A DNA stretch of 64,000 nucleotides, from positions 33,605 through 97,604 of the forward strand of contig NZ_JAKJXE010000019.1 in assembly GCF_021728295.1 (NCBI RefSeq). Reading direction: 5' to 3'. The notes below the pieces were generated by a model, which was not told where the DNA came from, did not search any database, and worked only from the letters and a program-made list of their open reading frames with translations. Positions within the stretch are counted from its first letter, which is position 1. Each line of letters begins with the position of its first letter. This DNA comes from Pseudomonas petrae (lineage in GTDB: Bacteria > Pseudomonadota > Gammaproteobacteria > Pseudomonadales > Pseudomonadaceae). Both the position numbers and the translations under genes were made by a program. This document shows positions 52,950 through 59,790 of the stretch, piece after piece.

Positions 52950-53831
52950 ATGAAGCTCGATCCCGTCTCGCTGCGCCTCTTCGTCAGCGTCGTCGAAGAA
53001 GGCACCATTGCTGCCGCCGCCAAGCGCGAACACATCGCGGCAGCGGCCGTCAGCAAGCGGCTCAGCGAACTGGAAGAACTGCTCGATTCCCGACTGCTCA
53101 ACCGCACCAACAAAGGCATCACGCCGACCGATGCCGGCCTGTCGCTGTTGTTCATGGCCCGCAGCGCGCTGAACAACCTCAACGACATCGTCCTGCAGAT
53201 GCGCGACTACTCCAACGGGACCCGCGGCTCGGTGCACGTGCTGGCCAACATCTCCGCGATCACCCAATTCATGCCCGGCTTGATCAAGTCGTTCATGGCG
53301 CTTTACCCGCTGATCAACATCGTCCTTGAAGAACAGCAAAGCCTGGCGATCACCAAAGCCGTCGCCGAAAACCGCGCAGAGATCGGCATCTTCACGCGCC
53401 TGCCCCATGGCGCCGACATCGAAGTCTTCCCGTTCCGCACCGATCGCCTCGTATTGATCGTGCCCAACGACCACCCGCTGGCAGGCCGTGAGTCAGTGCG
53501 CTTCAGCGACACCCTCGACCATGAATATGTCGCCCTGCGCAGCGGCACCCACCTCAATTTTCAGCTGATCAAAGCCGCCAACGACCTCGGCCGCTCCCTG
53601 AGAATCCGCATGGAAGTCGCCAGCTACGACGCCCTGAGCCTGATGGTTCAGGCAGGCGTCGGCATCGGCATCATGCCCGAGGGCAGCGCAGGGATTTACC
53701 GAATGGACGGTGCGAAAGTGGTTCAGCTGGAAGAGGAATGGGCCAGTCGCGAACTCAACGTCTGCGTGAGATCGCGGGAGGGGTTGTCGGTGGCGGGGGC
53801 GTTGTTTTTGCGGCATGTGTTGGCGGGGTGA
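52950..53831 (+). CDS. LysR-family regulator downstream of the maleate isomerase gene
   Basis: A 293-residue LysR protein: HTH in LFVSVVEEGTIAAAAKREHIAAAAVSKRLSELEELLDSRLLNRTN, then a co-inducer domain with LILSPND-like VLIVPNDHPLAG and GVGIGIMPEGSAG. ATG 52950 gives the usual start (MKLDPVSLRLF); the frame extends upstream without a better site. It lies 58 bases after the isomerase gene in the same direction, so it may be co-transcribed. Its target is not shown. Confidence 0.88.
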   Translation: MKLDPVSLRLFVSVVEEGTIAAAAKREHIAAAAVSKRLSELEELLDSRLLNRTNKGITPTDAGLSLLFMARSALNNLNDIVLQMRDYSNGTRGSVHVLANISAITQFMPGLIKSFMALYPLINIVLEEQQSLAITKAVAENRAEIGIFTRLPHGADIEVFPFRTDRLVLIVPNDHPLAGRESVRFSDTLDHEYVALRSGTHLNFQLIKAANDLGRSLRIRMEVASYDALSLMVQAGVGIGIMPEGSAGIYRMDGAKVVQLEEEWASRELNVCVRSREGLSVAGALFLRHVLAG

Positions 53832-53841
53832 GGCTGATCGT

Positions 53842-53870
53842 CGGTATATTCGAGCATCGCCGAATGGACC
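53842..53870. repeat. Short direct repeat, copy 1 (pairs with 54761-54789)
   Basis: A 29-base segment ending CATCGCCGAATGGACC is 26/29 identical to 54761-54789. It sits upstream of the LysE gene. Confidence 0.6.
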
Positions 53871-53989
53871 TACAGGTGCGGTGACCCGCCTGGCTCTGTC
53901 CCTCAATGCGTCACGCAGGCTGGCGAGGGGCTGCTTGACACTGATCTCATCCGCCAGCAGCTAGATACCCGACAACGAGGAACGTTCAC

Positions 53990-54607
53990 ATGGTTAATTG
54001 GCCCGCCGTAACAGCTGTCTTCTCGGTCTACTGCGCCGGCGTGATCATCCCTGGCCCCAACTTCGTGGCTGTCGCGCACAAAGCGGTTTCTGCGACAACG
54101 GCTCACGCACTGATGCTGGTGGCGGGCATCGTGGTGGTGAATCTGTTCTGGGCGACGTGCGCCATCCTGGGCATTGGCGCGGTTTTCTCGCTGCTGCCGT
54201 GGCTGGCGTTCGTCGTCAAATACCTAGGCGCGGGCTACCTCGTCTGGTTCGGAATGCGCCTGATATTAGCCTCCGGTAAACCACCTACACTCGACGCCCG
54301 CGCTGGTCAGATGCCCACCCTGCTAAGCGCATTCAAACAGGGCGTCGCGACCAACATTGCCAACCCCAAGTCAGTCGCGTTTTACGCCGCAATTTTCTCC
54401 GCTGCCGCGCCGAGCCATGTCGAGGTTGGAACGTTCGCGGCGATGCTGGCGATGGTCGGCATCGTGTCGTCTACTTGGTATGCATTGATTGCGACCGCGC
54501 TGTCACGGCCCCGGATTGCCGGTGCGTATGCCAGTAAGAAGAGAGCGATTGATCGGGTGTGTGGGGCGGTGATTGTGATGCTTGGGGTTAGGCAGATGAT
54601 TCGGTGA
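53990..54607 (+). CDS. LysE/RhtB-family exporter
   Basis: A 205-residue inner-membrane protein with about six TM segments. The RhtB/LysE signature is seen (SVYCAGVIIPGPNFVAVAHKAV near the N-terminus, then KYLGAGYLVWFGMRLI, FKQGVATNIANPKSVAFYAAIFSAA). Such proteins export amino acids and related metabolites. GAGGAA precedes ATG 53990. It stands alone between two copies of a short repeat. Confidence 0.9.
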   Translation: MVNWPAVTAVFSVYCAGVIIPGPNFVAVAHKAVSATTAHALMLVAGIVVVNLFWATCAILGIGAVFSLLPWLAFVVKYLGAGYLVWFGMRLILASGKPPTLDARAGQMPTLLSAFKQGVATNIANPKSVAFYAAIFSAAAPSHVEVGTFAAMLAMVGIVSSTWYALIATALSRPRIAGAYASKKRAIDRVCGAVIVMLGVRQMIR

Positions 54608-54609
54608 AG

Positions 54610-54695
54610 ATGCGCTTACGGCCTCCCGGCTAAAGCCAGTCCCACTGAATGCACGCTGTCAGTAGGACCTGCTTTAGCCGGGAAGGGGCCTGTCC
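54610..54695. repeat. REPIN of the GGCTTTAGCCGGGA family
   Basis: TCCCGGCTAAAGCCAGTCC (54614 onward) is mirrored by GACCTGCTTTAGCCGGGAA (to about 54685). Same family as the single copy at 25354. Confidence 0.7.
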
Positions 54696-54760
54696 AGACA
54701 CCGAAAAGTTGCCGGCAGCCGACTCGTCTTTTCCGCATGTTGGCGCCTCGAGGTCAGCCT

Positions 54761-54789
54761 CGGTATCCTCGACCATCGCCGAATGGACC
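54761..54789. repeat. Short direct repeat, copy 2 (pairs with 53842-53870)
   Basis: CGGTAT..TCGA.CATCGCCGAATGGACC, 26/29 identical to copy 1. It lies 11 bases before the start of the gene at 54800. Confidence 0.6.
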
Positions 54790-54799
54790 CTCCATCCCT

Positions 54800-55495
54800 A
54801 TGCTGATTTTTGATTGCACCCAAGACGCCGCTGATTTTTTCTCGAAAAAAGTGAAGGGCAAAATTATCGGCGCTGTGCAGCCCGCCGCCGCTGCCCAATC
54901 GCTGGAAGCGGACAGCGCAGCCCACGAGCGAGTGGATCGCTGGCAATTGCACGTCGCCACATTCGGCAAGACCCATGTCCTGCTCGCCATGAAAGTCGAC
55001 ACGCGCTACGCGATGATGTTCGTCGGCCTGAAACGCAATGACATGAAGGGTTTTCTGGAGCAGTTCAACTCCCGGTATCTCGCTGAACTGCTCGTGCTGG
55101 CGGTCAACGTACGCGGGGAAATGCCACCTCAGGCCGAGCTCCAGCGACACGTTGACGTGTGGGAAGAAAGCCTCCAGCCCGTGCATTTTTTCAAGCGCGG
55201 CGACCGAAGCGTTCAGGCTCATATCAATGATGTGCTCTACATGGCTGCATACGATGCCTACGAAGGAAGAGGGCTGCCAGTTGAGGAGCCGGATCTCGTC
55301 GCCTTCGGTGAGGTGCCCAACGGTATGTTCCGATCAATCAGGGGCGGGGATGACTTCATTCCGGCTGAGCTTGAGTTGAAGCAGGCTTGCCCGAGGTTCG
55401 GGATGGTGATGACCGACATGGAGATTGCGGAGGGGTATGAGAGATGGCGGTCGCGTCGGCGTGCGCAAGATGCGGAACCTGAATTTGAGGATTAA
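54800..55495 (+). CDS. Hypothetical protein (DUF6933-like N-terminal half)
   Basis: A 231-residue soluble protein that I do not confidently recognise. The N-terminus (MLIFDCTQDAADFFSKK; WQLHVATFGKTHVLLAMKVDTRYAMMFVGLKRND) has the pattern of DUF6933 proteins, and the C-terminal part is acidic and ends in EPEFED. No signal peptide or TM. ATG 54800 starts the conserved part; no clear SD. It is 107 bases upstream of the ADP-ribosylglycohydrolase gene in the same direction. Confidence 0.65.
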   Translation: MLIFDCTQDAADFFSKKVKGKIIGAVQPAAAAQSLEADSAAHERVDRWQLHVATFGKTHVLLAMKVDTRYAMMFVGLKRNDMKGFLEQFNSRYLAELLVLAVNVRGEMPPQAELQRHVDVWEESLQPVHFFKRGDRSVQAHINDVLYMAAYDAYEGRGLPVEEPDLVAFGEVPNGMFRSIRGGDDFIPAELELKQACPRFGMVMTDMEIAEGYERWRSRRRAQDAEPEFED

Positions 55496-55602
55496 CAAAT
55501 AGAAGATCAGGACTTCGCGTGCAGAAAGAGCCTATGTCGAGCCATTTGAAGGAACGCTCGTATCGCTCCAAACCATGACGCAGCCAGTGTAAGGAAGCAC
55601 AG

Positions 55603-56658
55603 ATGAACAGACTTGAACGGATCAAAGGTTGCCTGCTTGGCGGCGCGGTGGGCGATGCGCTGGGTGCGCCGGTCGAGTTTCTCGACTGGAGTGCCATCCG
55701 CGCCACCTTCGGTGCGCGTGGCATTGTCGATTTCGCCCCGGCTTACGGCCGCGTGGGCGCCATCACCGACGACACGCAAATGATGCTCTTCACCGCTGAA
55801 GGTCTGCTGCGCGCCCATGTGCGCGGCATATCACGCGGAATTTGCCATATACCTGGCGTTATCCACCATGCTTTGCTGCGCTGGCTGATGACCCAGGACT
55901 ACTCGCCTGCCATCACAAGCGTCAGCCTGGATGGCTGGCTGGTTCATGAACGGGAGTTATGGTCACGTCGCGCGCCCGGCCACACTTGTCTTAGCGCGTT
56001 GAAGGCCAGCACGGAGTTGGGGTTTCTCGCCAAAAACGACAGCAAAGGCTGTGGCGCCGTCATGCGCGTCGCGCCGTGCGCGTTCTTCGGTAACGCCTTC
56101 GACAACGCCGCCGAGTCCGGTCATCTGACCCACGGTCATCCAACGGGCTACCTGGCCGCCGGACTGTTCGCCGACATTCTCCAGCGCATTGTCGACCGCG
56201 AGGACAGCCTCGACGACGCCATTGCCAAAAGCCTGGCCGAGCACGGAGGCAAACCCGGCATGGAGGAAACACGGGCGATTGTGGAGCGGGTGCTCTTCTT
56301 TAGCTACGAAGGCCACCGCCCAACCCCCGAGCGTATCGACGAACTGGGCGGCGGGTGGATCGCGGAAGAGGCCTTGGCGATTGGCATCTGGTGCGCACTG
56401 ACTGCCACATCGCTCGAAGACGGCGTGATCAATGCCGTGAATCACAGTGGCGACAGTGACAGCACCGGGCTGATTGCCGGGCATTTGCTGGGTGTTCAGC
56501 ACGGCGTTGAAGCGATCCCGGATCGTTGGCTTGGGCCGCTTGAGTTGAGTGGCGTGATTGAGGCGGTGGCGGAGGATATTGAGCGGGTGCCGAGGGATTA
56601 TTCGGGGTATGGCGGGGAGTTGGATGATGAGATTTGGGAGCGGTATCCCGGGGGTTAG
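55603..56658 (+). CDS. ADP-ribosylglycohydrolase family protein
   Basis: A 351-residue DraG/ARH-fold hydrolase, which removes ADP-ribose from proteins or from small molecules. The metal-binding motifs are complete: GAVGDALGAPVEF (residues about 14-26), TDDTQMML (about 55-62) and HSGDSDSTGLIAG (about 285-297). No dinitrogenase-reductase or ADP-ribosyltransferase gene is near, so the partner is unknown. ATG 55603 has GGAAG upstream. A long inverted repeat follows its stop codon. Confidence 0.85.
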   Translation: MNRLERIKGCLLGGAVGDALGAPVEFLDWSAIRATFGARGIVDFAPAYGRVGAITDDTQMMLFTAEGLLRAHVRGISRGICHIPGVIHHALLRWLMTQDYSPAITSVSLDGWLVHERELWSRRAPGHTCLSALKASTELGFLAKNDSKGCGAVMRVAPCAFFGNAFDNAAESGHLTHGHPTGYLAAGLFADILQRIVDREDSLDDAIAKSLAEHGGKPGMEETRAIVERVLFFSYEGHRPTPERIDELGGGWIAEEALAIGIWCALTATSLEDGVINAVNHSGDSDSTGLIAGHLLGVQHGVEAIPDRWLGPLELSGVIEAVAEDIERVPRDYSGYGGELDDEIWERYPGG

Positions 56659-56663
56659 CCCTT

Positions 56664-56694
56664 GCCAACTGCTAAGAAATTCTTAGTGGTTGCC
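56664..56694. terminator. Inverted repeat after the ADP-ribosylglycohydrolase gene
   Basis: Arms CAAC-tg-CTAAGAA and TTCTTAG-tg-GTTG around a single A, 6 bases past the stop. No T-run; terminator or protein-binding site. Confidence 0.45.
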
Positions 56695-57052
56695 CAATGC
56701 ATTGACGAAGTGGTTCAGCGGATTGGCGGATTGGGCGGCGATAAGCCGTGAGCGCAGTAAGGCGTCTAAACGGGTCCTACTTTCAGTTCTGGATGCATTC
56801 GTACTCGACCGAATTGTCCGGCTTGATAAGCAGCACTGCTACGTGTAACCAATTCAATTGGGCAGCAGGCTGCTGCCCAAATAGACCATAAGATTCGAGG
56901 CTGGAGCTGGAAACACTAAAAACTTCCTACCTGTTCGGTTTTCTGGGACTGGGCGCACTATGCGCAGTGACGCTAAATCGAGACCCGGCTAACTGGCCAT
57001 GTCGCCCGTTTCCGGCTGGCTCTTTTGCAAGTGGTTAGTTATGCCGCCTAAT
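56695..57052. other. Gene-free gap before the HIT operon end
   Basis: No gene recognised. A hairpin TTGGGCAGCA-GGC-TGCTGCCCAA at 56858-56880 could terminate transcripts from either side; otherwise nothing notable. Confidence 0.5.
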
Positions 57053-57493
57053 CTATCTCCCCACAACCAACCGCCGCGCAATCTCATCCGTCTCCATCAC
57101 CGATATCTCCTTCACCTCACCAAACTCCGTCCCCCCACCCGGCAACGTCCCGGCCACATGAAAGTGCACGTGCCCAATCGCCTGGCCCGCCGGCACGCCG
57201 TTGTTCTGCCAGACTGCGATCCCCGTTTTCGCGTACGCCTTTTCAATCAGCCTCGCCGCATTGCGCACTTCAACCGCAACCGCTGCAACCTCCTCGTCGG
57301 TCATTTCAAGCAACGAGGGCACGTGGCGTCGGGGCAGCACCAGCAAGTGCGGATGACCCCGTTGTTCGCGGGTCACGAAGGTCGCGGTTTGGGTGGTGCT
57401 CGAAAGGATGGTGTGAGGACGCTCTTCCTTCAGGTACGCGCAGAACGCGCAACGGGGATTGTCCGGGAGATCGAGGCTGGTTTCCGGGCTCAT
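57053..57493 (-). CDS. HIT-family nucleotide hydrolase/transferase
   Basis: A 146-residue histidine-triad protein: HVHFHV at residues 108-113 (the HxHxHxx motif; His110 is the expected nucleophile), HPHLLVLPRRHVPSLLEMTDEE, and an N-terminal CAFC pair that may bind zinc. HIT proteins hydrolyse AMP-linked substrates such as phosphoramidates and dinucleoside polyphosphates. ATG 57493 overlaps the upstream gene's TGA by 4 bases and has GAGGT 6 bases before it. It is the last gene of a three-gene unit headed by a TIR-like gene. Confidence 0.9.
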   Translation of the reverse strand: MSPETSLDLPDNPRCAFCAYLKEERPHTILSSTTQTATFVTREQRGHPHLLVLPRRHVPSLLEMTDEEVAAVAVEVRNAARLIEKAYAKTGIAVWQNNGVPAGQAIGHVHFHVAGTLPGGGTEFGEVKEISVMETDEIARRLVVGR

Positions 57494-57753
57494 GATGACC
57501 TCAATGACGAGAGGAAAGACTGCAGTTCGAGCCGATCGAGTTTTCGGTAGTCGTCAGGGCGCACGACGATGCGCAGTTCGTCGCAGACCTTCGAGTTTCG
57601 GGAGGCGAACATGAAAGACAGCACAGTAAAGCGGATGGCGTCCTGGGCGGGGAGCACGCTGGACAGTGGTGCCTGTCCGCCGACACAGGCGAACAACGCC
57701 ACCAGAAAGTGCCGCCAGAAGCGCCACGTCTGCATGTCCTGAAGGATGGTCAT
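57490..57753 (-). CDS. Small unrecognised protein between the TIR-like and HIT genes
   Basis: An 87-residue protein (MTILQDMQTWRFWRHFLVAL...) that I do not recognise. It has one moderately hydrophobic stretch near residues 14-33 (FWRHFLVALFACVGGQAPLS) and a charged C-terminal third (DELRIVVRPDDYRKLDRLEL). ATG 57753 overlaps the stop of the TIR-like gene (or GTG 57756 is used), and its TGA overlaps the HIT start. The tight overlaps on both sides support a real, co-translated gene. It could be a membrane-linked effector or accessory subunit; this is conjecture. Confidence 0.65.
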   Translation of the reverse strand: MTILQDMQTWRFWRHFLVALFACVGGQAPLSSVLPAQDAIRFTVLSFMFASRNSKVCDELRIVVRPDDYRKLDRLELQSFLSSLRSS

Positions 57754-58262
57754 CACATGCCCAGCTCTTCGTAGATTCTCCCGACATATCGATGGGGACC
57801 TTGCAGGTCGCTCTTCGCGTAGCTCCCGACATAATTGTCCAGCGCGTACTGAATGATTTTTGGCTGGAAAGACACCGAAACGTTGAAGTGTTTTTGCTCG
57901 ATGAGCGGCTGGGGAATGTTGTCCGTGACGATGTTTCTGCTCTGGCAGAGATTCGCGATGACGATGGGAAGATCGAGTTCGAGAAGCACCTCGATTTCAT
58001 AGGCTAGAAACGAATCCCCGTCACCGCCTTTACGACGACCATCTTCACTGCCCAGAAAGATGACTTGCTTGGTGTTGTTCAGCCGCTCGCGCTGTCGGCG
58101 TTTGATGGTCTCTGGCGAACTGCTGTCACGCGCTTCAAACAAGTCATGGGCATTGAAGAAGTCAAAGTCGATCTTCTCGTTCTGCTTCCAGGCTTTCATC
58201 AACGAGTAGTAAGAAAAGTCTTCACTGGCGAACGCGATGTAGGTTTTGTTGCGATAACTCAT
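57753..58262 (-). CDS. TIR-like (DUF1863 / MTH538-type) protein
   Basis: A 169-residue protein with a flavodoxin-like TIR-type fold: beta-1 NKTYIAFASEDFSYYSLMKAW, DFDFFNAHDLFEARDSSSPETIKRRQRERLNNTKQVIFLGSE, and a candidate catalytic glutamate in FLAYEIEVLLELDLPIVIANL (Glu89). This family includes the ThsB signal-producing proteins of Thoeris defence and other NAD-cleaving enzymes, though many members are uncharacterised. AGGAAG precedes ATG 58262; upstream in-frame sequence is not conserved-looking. It heads the operon with the 87-residue protein and the HIT hydrolase. NADase or cyclase activity is inferred. Confidence 0.8.
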   Translation of the reverse strand: MSYRNKTYIAFASEDFSYYSLMKAWKQNEKIDFDFFNAHDLFEARDSSSPETIKRRQRERLNNTKQVIFLGSEDGRRKGGDGDSFLAYEIEVLLELDLPIVIANLCQSRNIVTDNIPQPLIEQKHFNVSVSFQPKIIQYALDNYVGSYAKSDLQGPHRYVGRIYEELGM

Positions 58263-58382
58263 GATGAACTTCCTGTATTGAAACGAAGGTGGTTGTTCGC
58301 TTCGTCGGTTAGGGCGCTCAGTCCATTGATTGCCGATTTTCGGGCGCACGGAGGCGCCGTCTGGGTTAGCGGTGCGACGTAT

Positions 58383-58625
58383 TCATGGGAAGTTAAAAAG
58401 CCGGCTTGTGGCCGGCTTCTCGGTGACGGGTTTGATTAGTTTTTGGCTAACCGCACGCGTCCGCAAAAGTGCGCGCTGCGAGGAGGCGCTTGTAAGGTAG
58501 ACCGGGCAGGTCACGGAGACGGTGCCAGGTCGATCACCCATCCGCGTGTGGCCGAGGGGTGCTGAAACGAAGGCGTGCAGGATACCCATGTTGTTCGCGT
58601 CTGCCCAGTTCTGAAACACGCTCAT
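58383..58625 (-). CDS. Possible 80-residue protein coupled to the S24 repressor
   Basis: An 80-residue open frame (MSVFQNWADANNMGILHAF...) whose ATG 58625 overlaps the repressor's TGA by 4 bases, with GAGG 6 bases before it. The product is basic and shows no known motif. The final codons run across the terminator hairpin at 58393-58418, which argues against it. It may be a real small coupled gene or only a chance frame. Confidence 0.35.
   Translation of the reverse strand: MSVFQNWADANNMGILHAFVSAPLGHTRMGDRPGTVSVTCPVYLTSASSQRALLRTRAVSQKLIKPVTEKPATSRLFNFP
58393..58418 (-). terminator. Intrinsic terminator downstream of the S24 repressor gene
   Basis: AAGCCGGC-TTGTG-GCCGGCTT; on the minus strand the stem is followed by TTTTT. 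It separates the repressor transcript from the TIR-like operon, about 130 bases upstream of that operon's first ATG. Confidence 0.75.
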
Positions 58626-59356
58626 TCCGCGCCTCGCCGTATGGTTGCCGGATGGCGGCGGTTGTTGAGCGTCGACCACCAGAAGATCCACCCCAGAATC
58701 TGAATGTGCTGCGCCTGCACTTGGTCAGCGCTGAAGATCTCGTCCGGGTACTCGGCGCAATTGTGGCTGCGCAGACGCAAACCGCCGCCCGGCAGGCGAT
58801 ACAGGTATTTCACCCGCAGCATGCCGTCGTGTTCGAGGGCGTACATTTCCCCGTCGATGATCTGCACGCGCCCGCGATCAATGCCGATCAGCGAACCGTC
58901 CTGGATCTTGTCCGCCATGCTGTTGCCGACCATCGCCACGCAGATGGCGTTGTGCAGCTCGACGTCCATGGTTTCGAGCACGCGTCGGGACAGGCGCACT
59001 TTGTGGTTGTGGATTTCGCCCACCGCCGTCCGGCCGGAGCTTTGCGTCTGCAGCTCGGTGTAGACCGGCATTTCCAGCTCTTCGCGCGCGCTTCGCTCGG
59101 CCCGGGGTGGTTGAGTGTCTGGTTGCTGGGCAACGACGCGGTCGGCTCCGGGGTGCTTGGGGCCTTCGCCACTGCGCAACCATCGCGCGTTGACGCTCAG
59201 CAGTTCAGCGACTTCTTCAATGCGCGCCATGGGGATGCCGCGCTTGAACCAGTTGTTGACGTGTTGTGGCGTTACTTTTCGGTTGGCGGCAAAGTCCGTT
59301 GCGGAGAGATGGCACTCTCGCAGAAGGCCGCGCAGTCGATCACCTGATGTATTCAT
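58622..59356 (-). CDS. HTH + S24 peptidase repressor (LexA/CI-like)
   Basis: A 244-residue repressor: N-terminal HTH (DRLRGLLRECHLSATDFAANRKVTPQHVNNWFKRGIPMARI), a linker rich in Pro/Gln/Glu and a C-terminal S24 domain. The Ser/Lys dyad is Ser146 (VGNSMADK) and Lys183 (GMLRVKYLYR), 37 residues apart as in LexA (Ser119/Lys156), so self-cleavage on RecA activation is plausible. The cleavage-site residues are not obvious. ATG 59356. Two operator-like repeats lie at 59384-59416. It is located directly upstream of the TIR-like operon on the same strand. Confidence 0.88.
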   Translation of the reverse strand: MNTSGDRLRGLLRECHLSATDFAANRKVTPQHVNNWFKRGIPMARIEEVAELLSVNARWLRSGEGPKHPGADRVVAQQPDTQPPRAERSAREELEMPVYTELQTQSSGRTAVGEIHNHKVRLSRRVLETMDVELHNAICVAMVGNSMADKIQDGSLIGIDRGRVQIIDGEMYALEHDGMLRVKYLYRLPGGGLRLRSHNCAEYPDEIFSADQVQAQHIQILGWIFWWSTLNNRRHPATIRRGAE

Positions 59357-59748
59357 GGGCCGAAGTTTACGGCGGGTTGAGGCTCGTTTAAATGAACGAA
59401 GTGTTCAAATGAGCACGCGATCATGCTTGGAGGCGAATGTAAGGATTACAACCTTCGGCTGTTTTTGTAGGCCGATTCGTTCACTGTTTTCTTTTGCATC
59501 AACAGTGTTTGAAGTCGGTGGGATTCATGGGCATGAGCGATCAACGGGCACAGGGGCCTGACTTAAGCGGCTACGAGAAAATTTTGAATCCTGCGATATT
59601 GTTCAAATAAGAAAATCAAACGATGCGATTAAACACACTGTGTGTGCAAGGCGAGTTTTAAACATGTGTGTAATGACGGAGGACGAAAAAAAGCGGGATT
59701 CACGGGGGAGGGGTGTCGAAAAGCAGGGGGACGTGCGTGTAAAACATG
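59357..59748. other. Regulatory gap between the S24 repressor and ppa
   Basis: No convincing gene; the region is AT-rich. It contains the repressor promoter with two operators (59384-59399 and 59401-59416), a third operator-like sequence at 59601-59611 and a palindrome ACACAC-T-GTGTGT at about 59634-59646. A plus-strand frame from about 59640 runs into the ppa terminator and is not called. Confidence 0.6.
59384..59416. promoter_or_regulatory. Tandem operators of the S24 repressor
   Basis: TCGTTTAAATGAACGA (59384-59399) and GTGTTCAAATGAGCAC (59401-59416) share the core GTTyAAATGArC at 17-bp centre-to-centre spacing, 28-60 bases upstream of the repressor ATG. This is the arrangement expected for cooperative autorepression. 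Confidence 0.65.
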
Positions 59749-59781
59749 GCCCCGTCGAAGCGGCGAGCGCTTCGGCGGGGC
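59749..59781. terminator. Terminator downstream of ppa
   Basis: A 14-bp stem (GCCCCGTCGAAGCG / CGCTTCGGCGGGGC, one G-T pair) with a 5-base loop, starting 10 bases after the ppa stop. Confidence 0.7.
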
Positions 59782-59790
59782 ACAACCGGA

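Noticed and set aside
57053..58262. Calling the TIR-like operon a Thoeris system
   Set aside because: No SIR2-type, macro-domain or protease ThsA effector is adjacent, so the name is not justified.
58559..59347. 262-codon plus-strand frame opposite the S24 repressor gene
   Set aside because: Antisense shadow of a gene with clear HTH and Ser/Lys dyad.
58622..59356. Prophage or pyocin regulator interpretation of the S24 repressor
   Set aside because: No integrase, structural, lysis or activator genes are nearby, so prophage membership is not supported, though a relic cannot be excluded.
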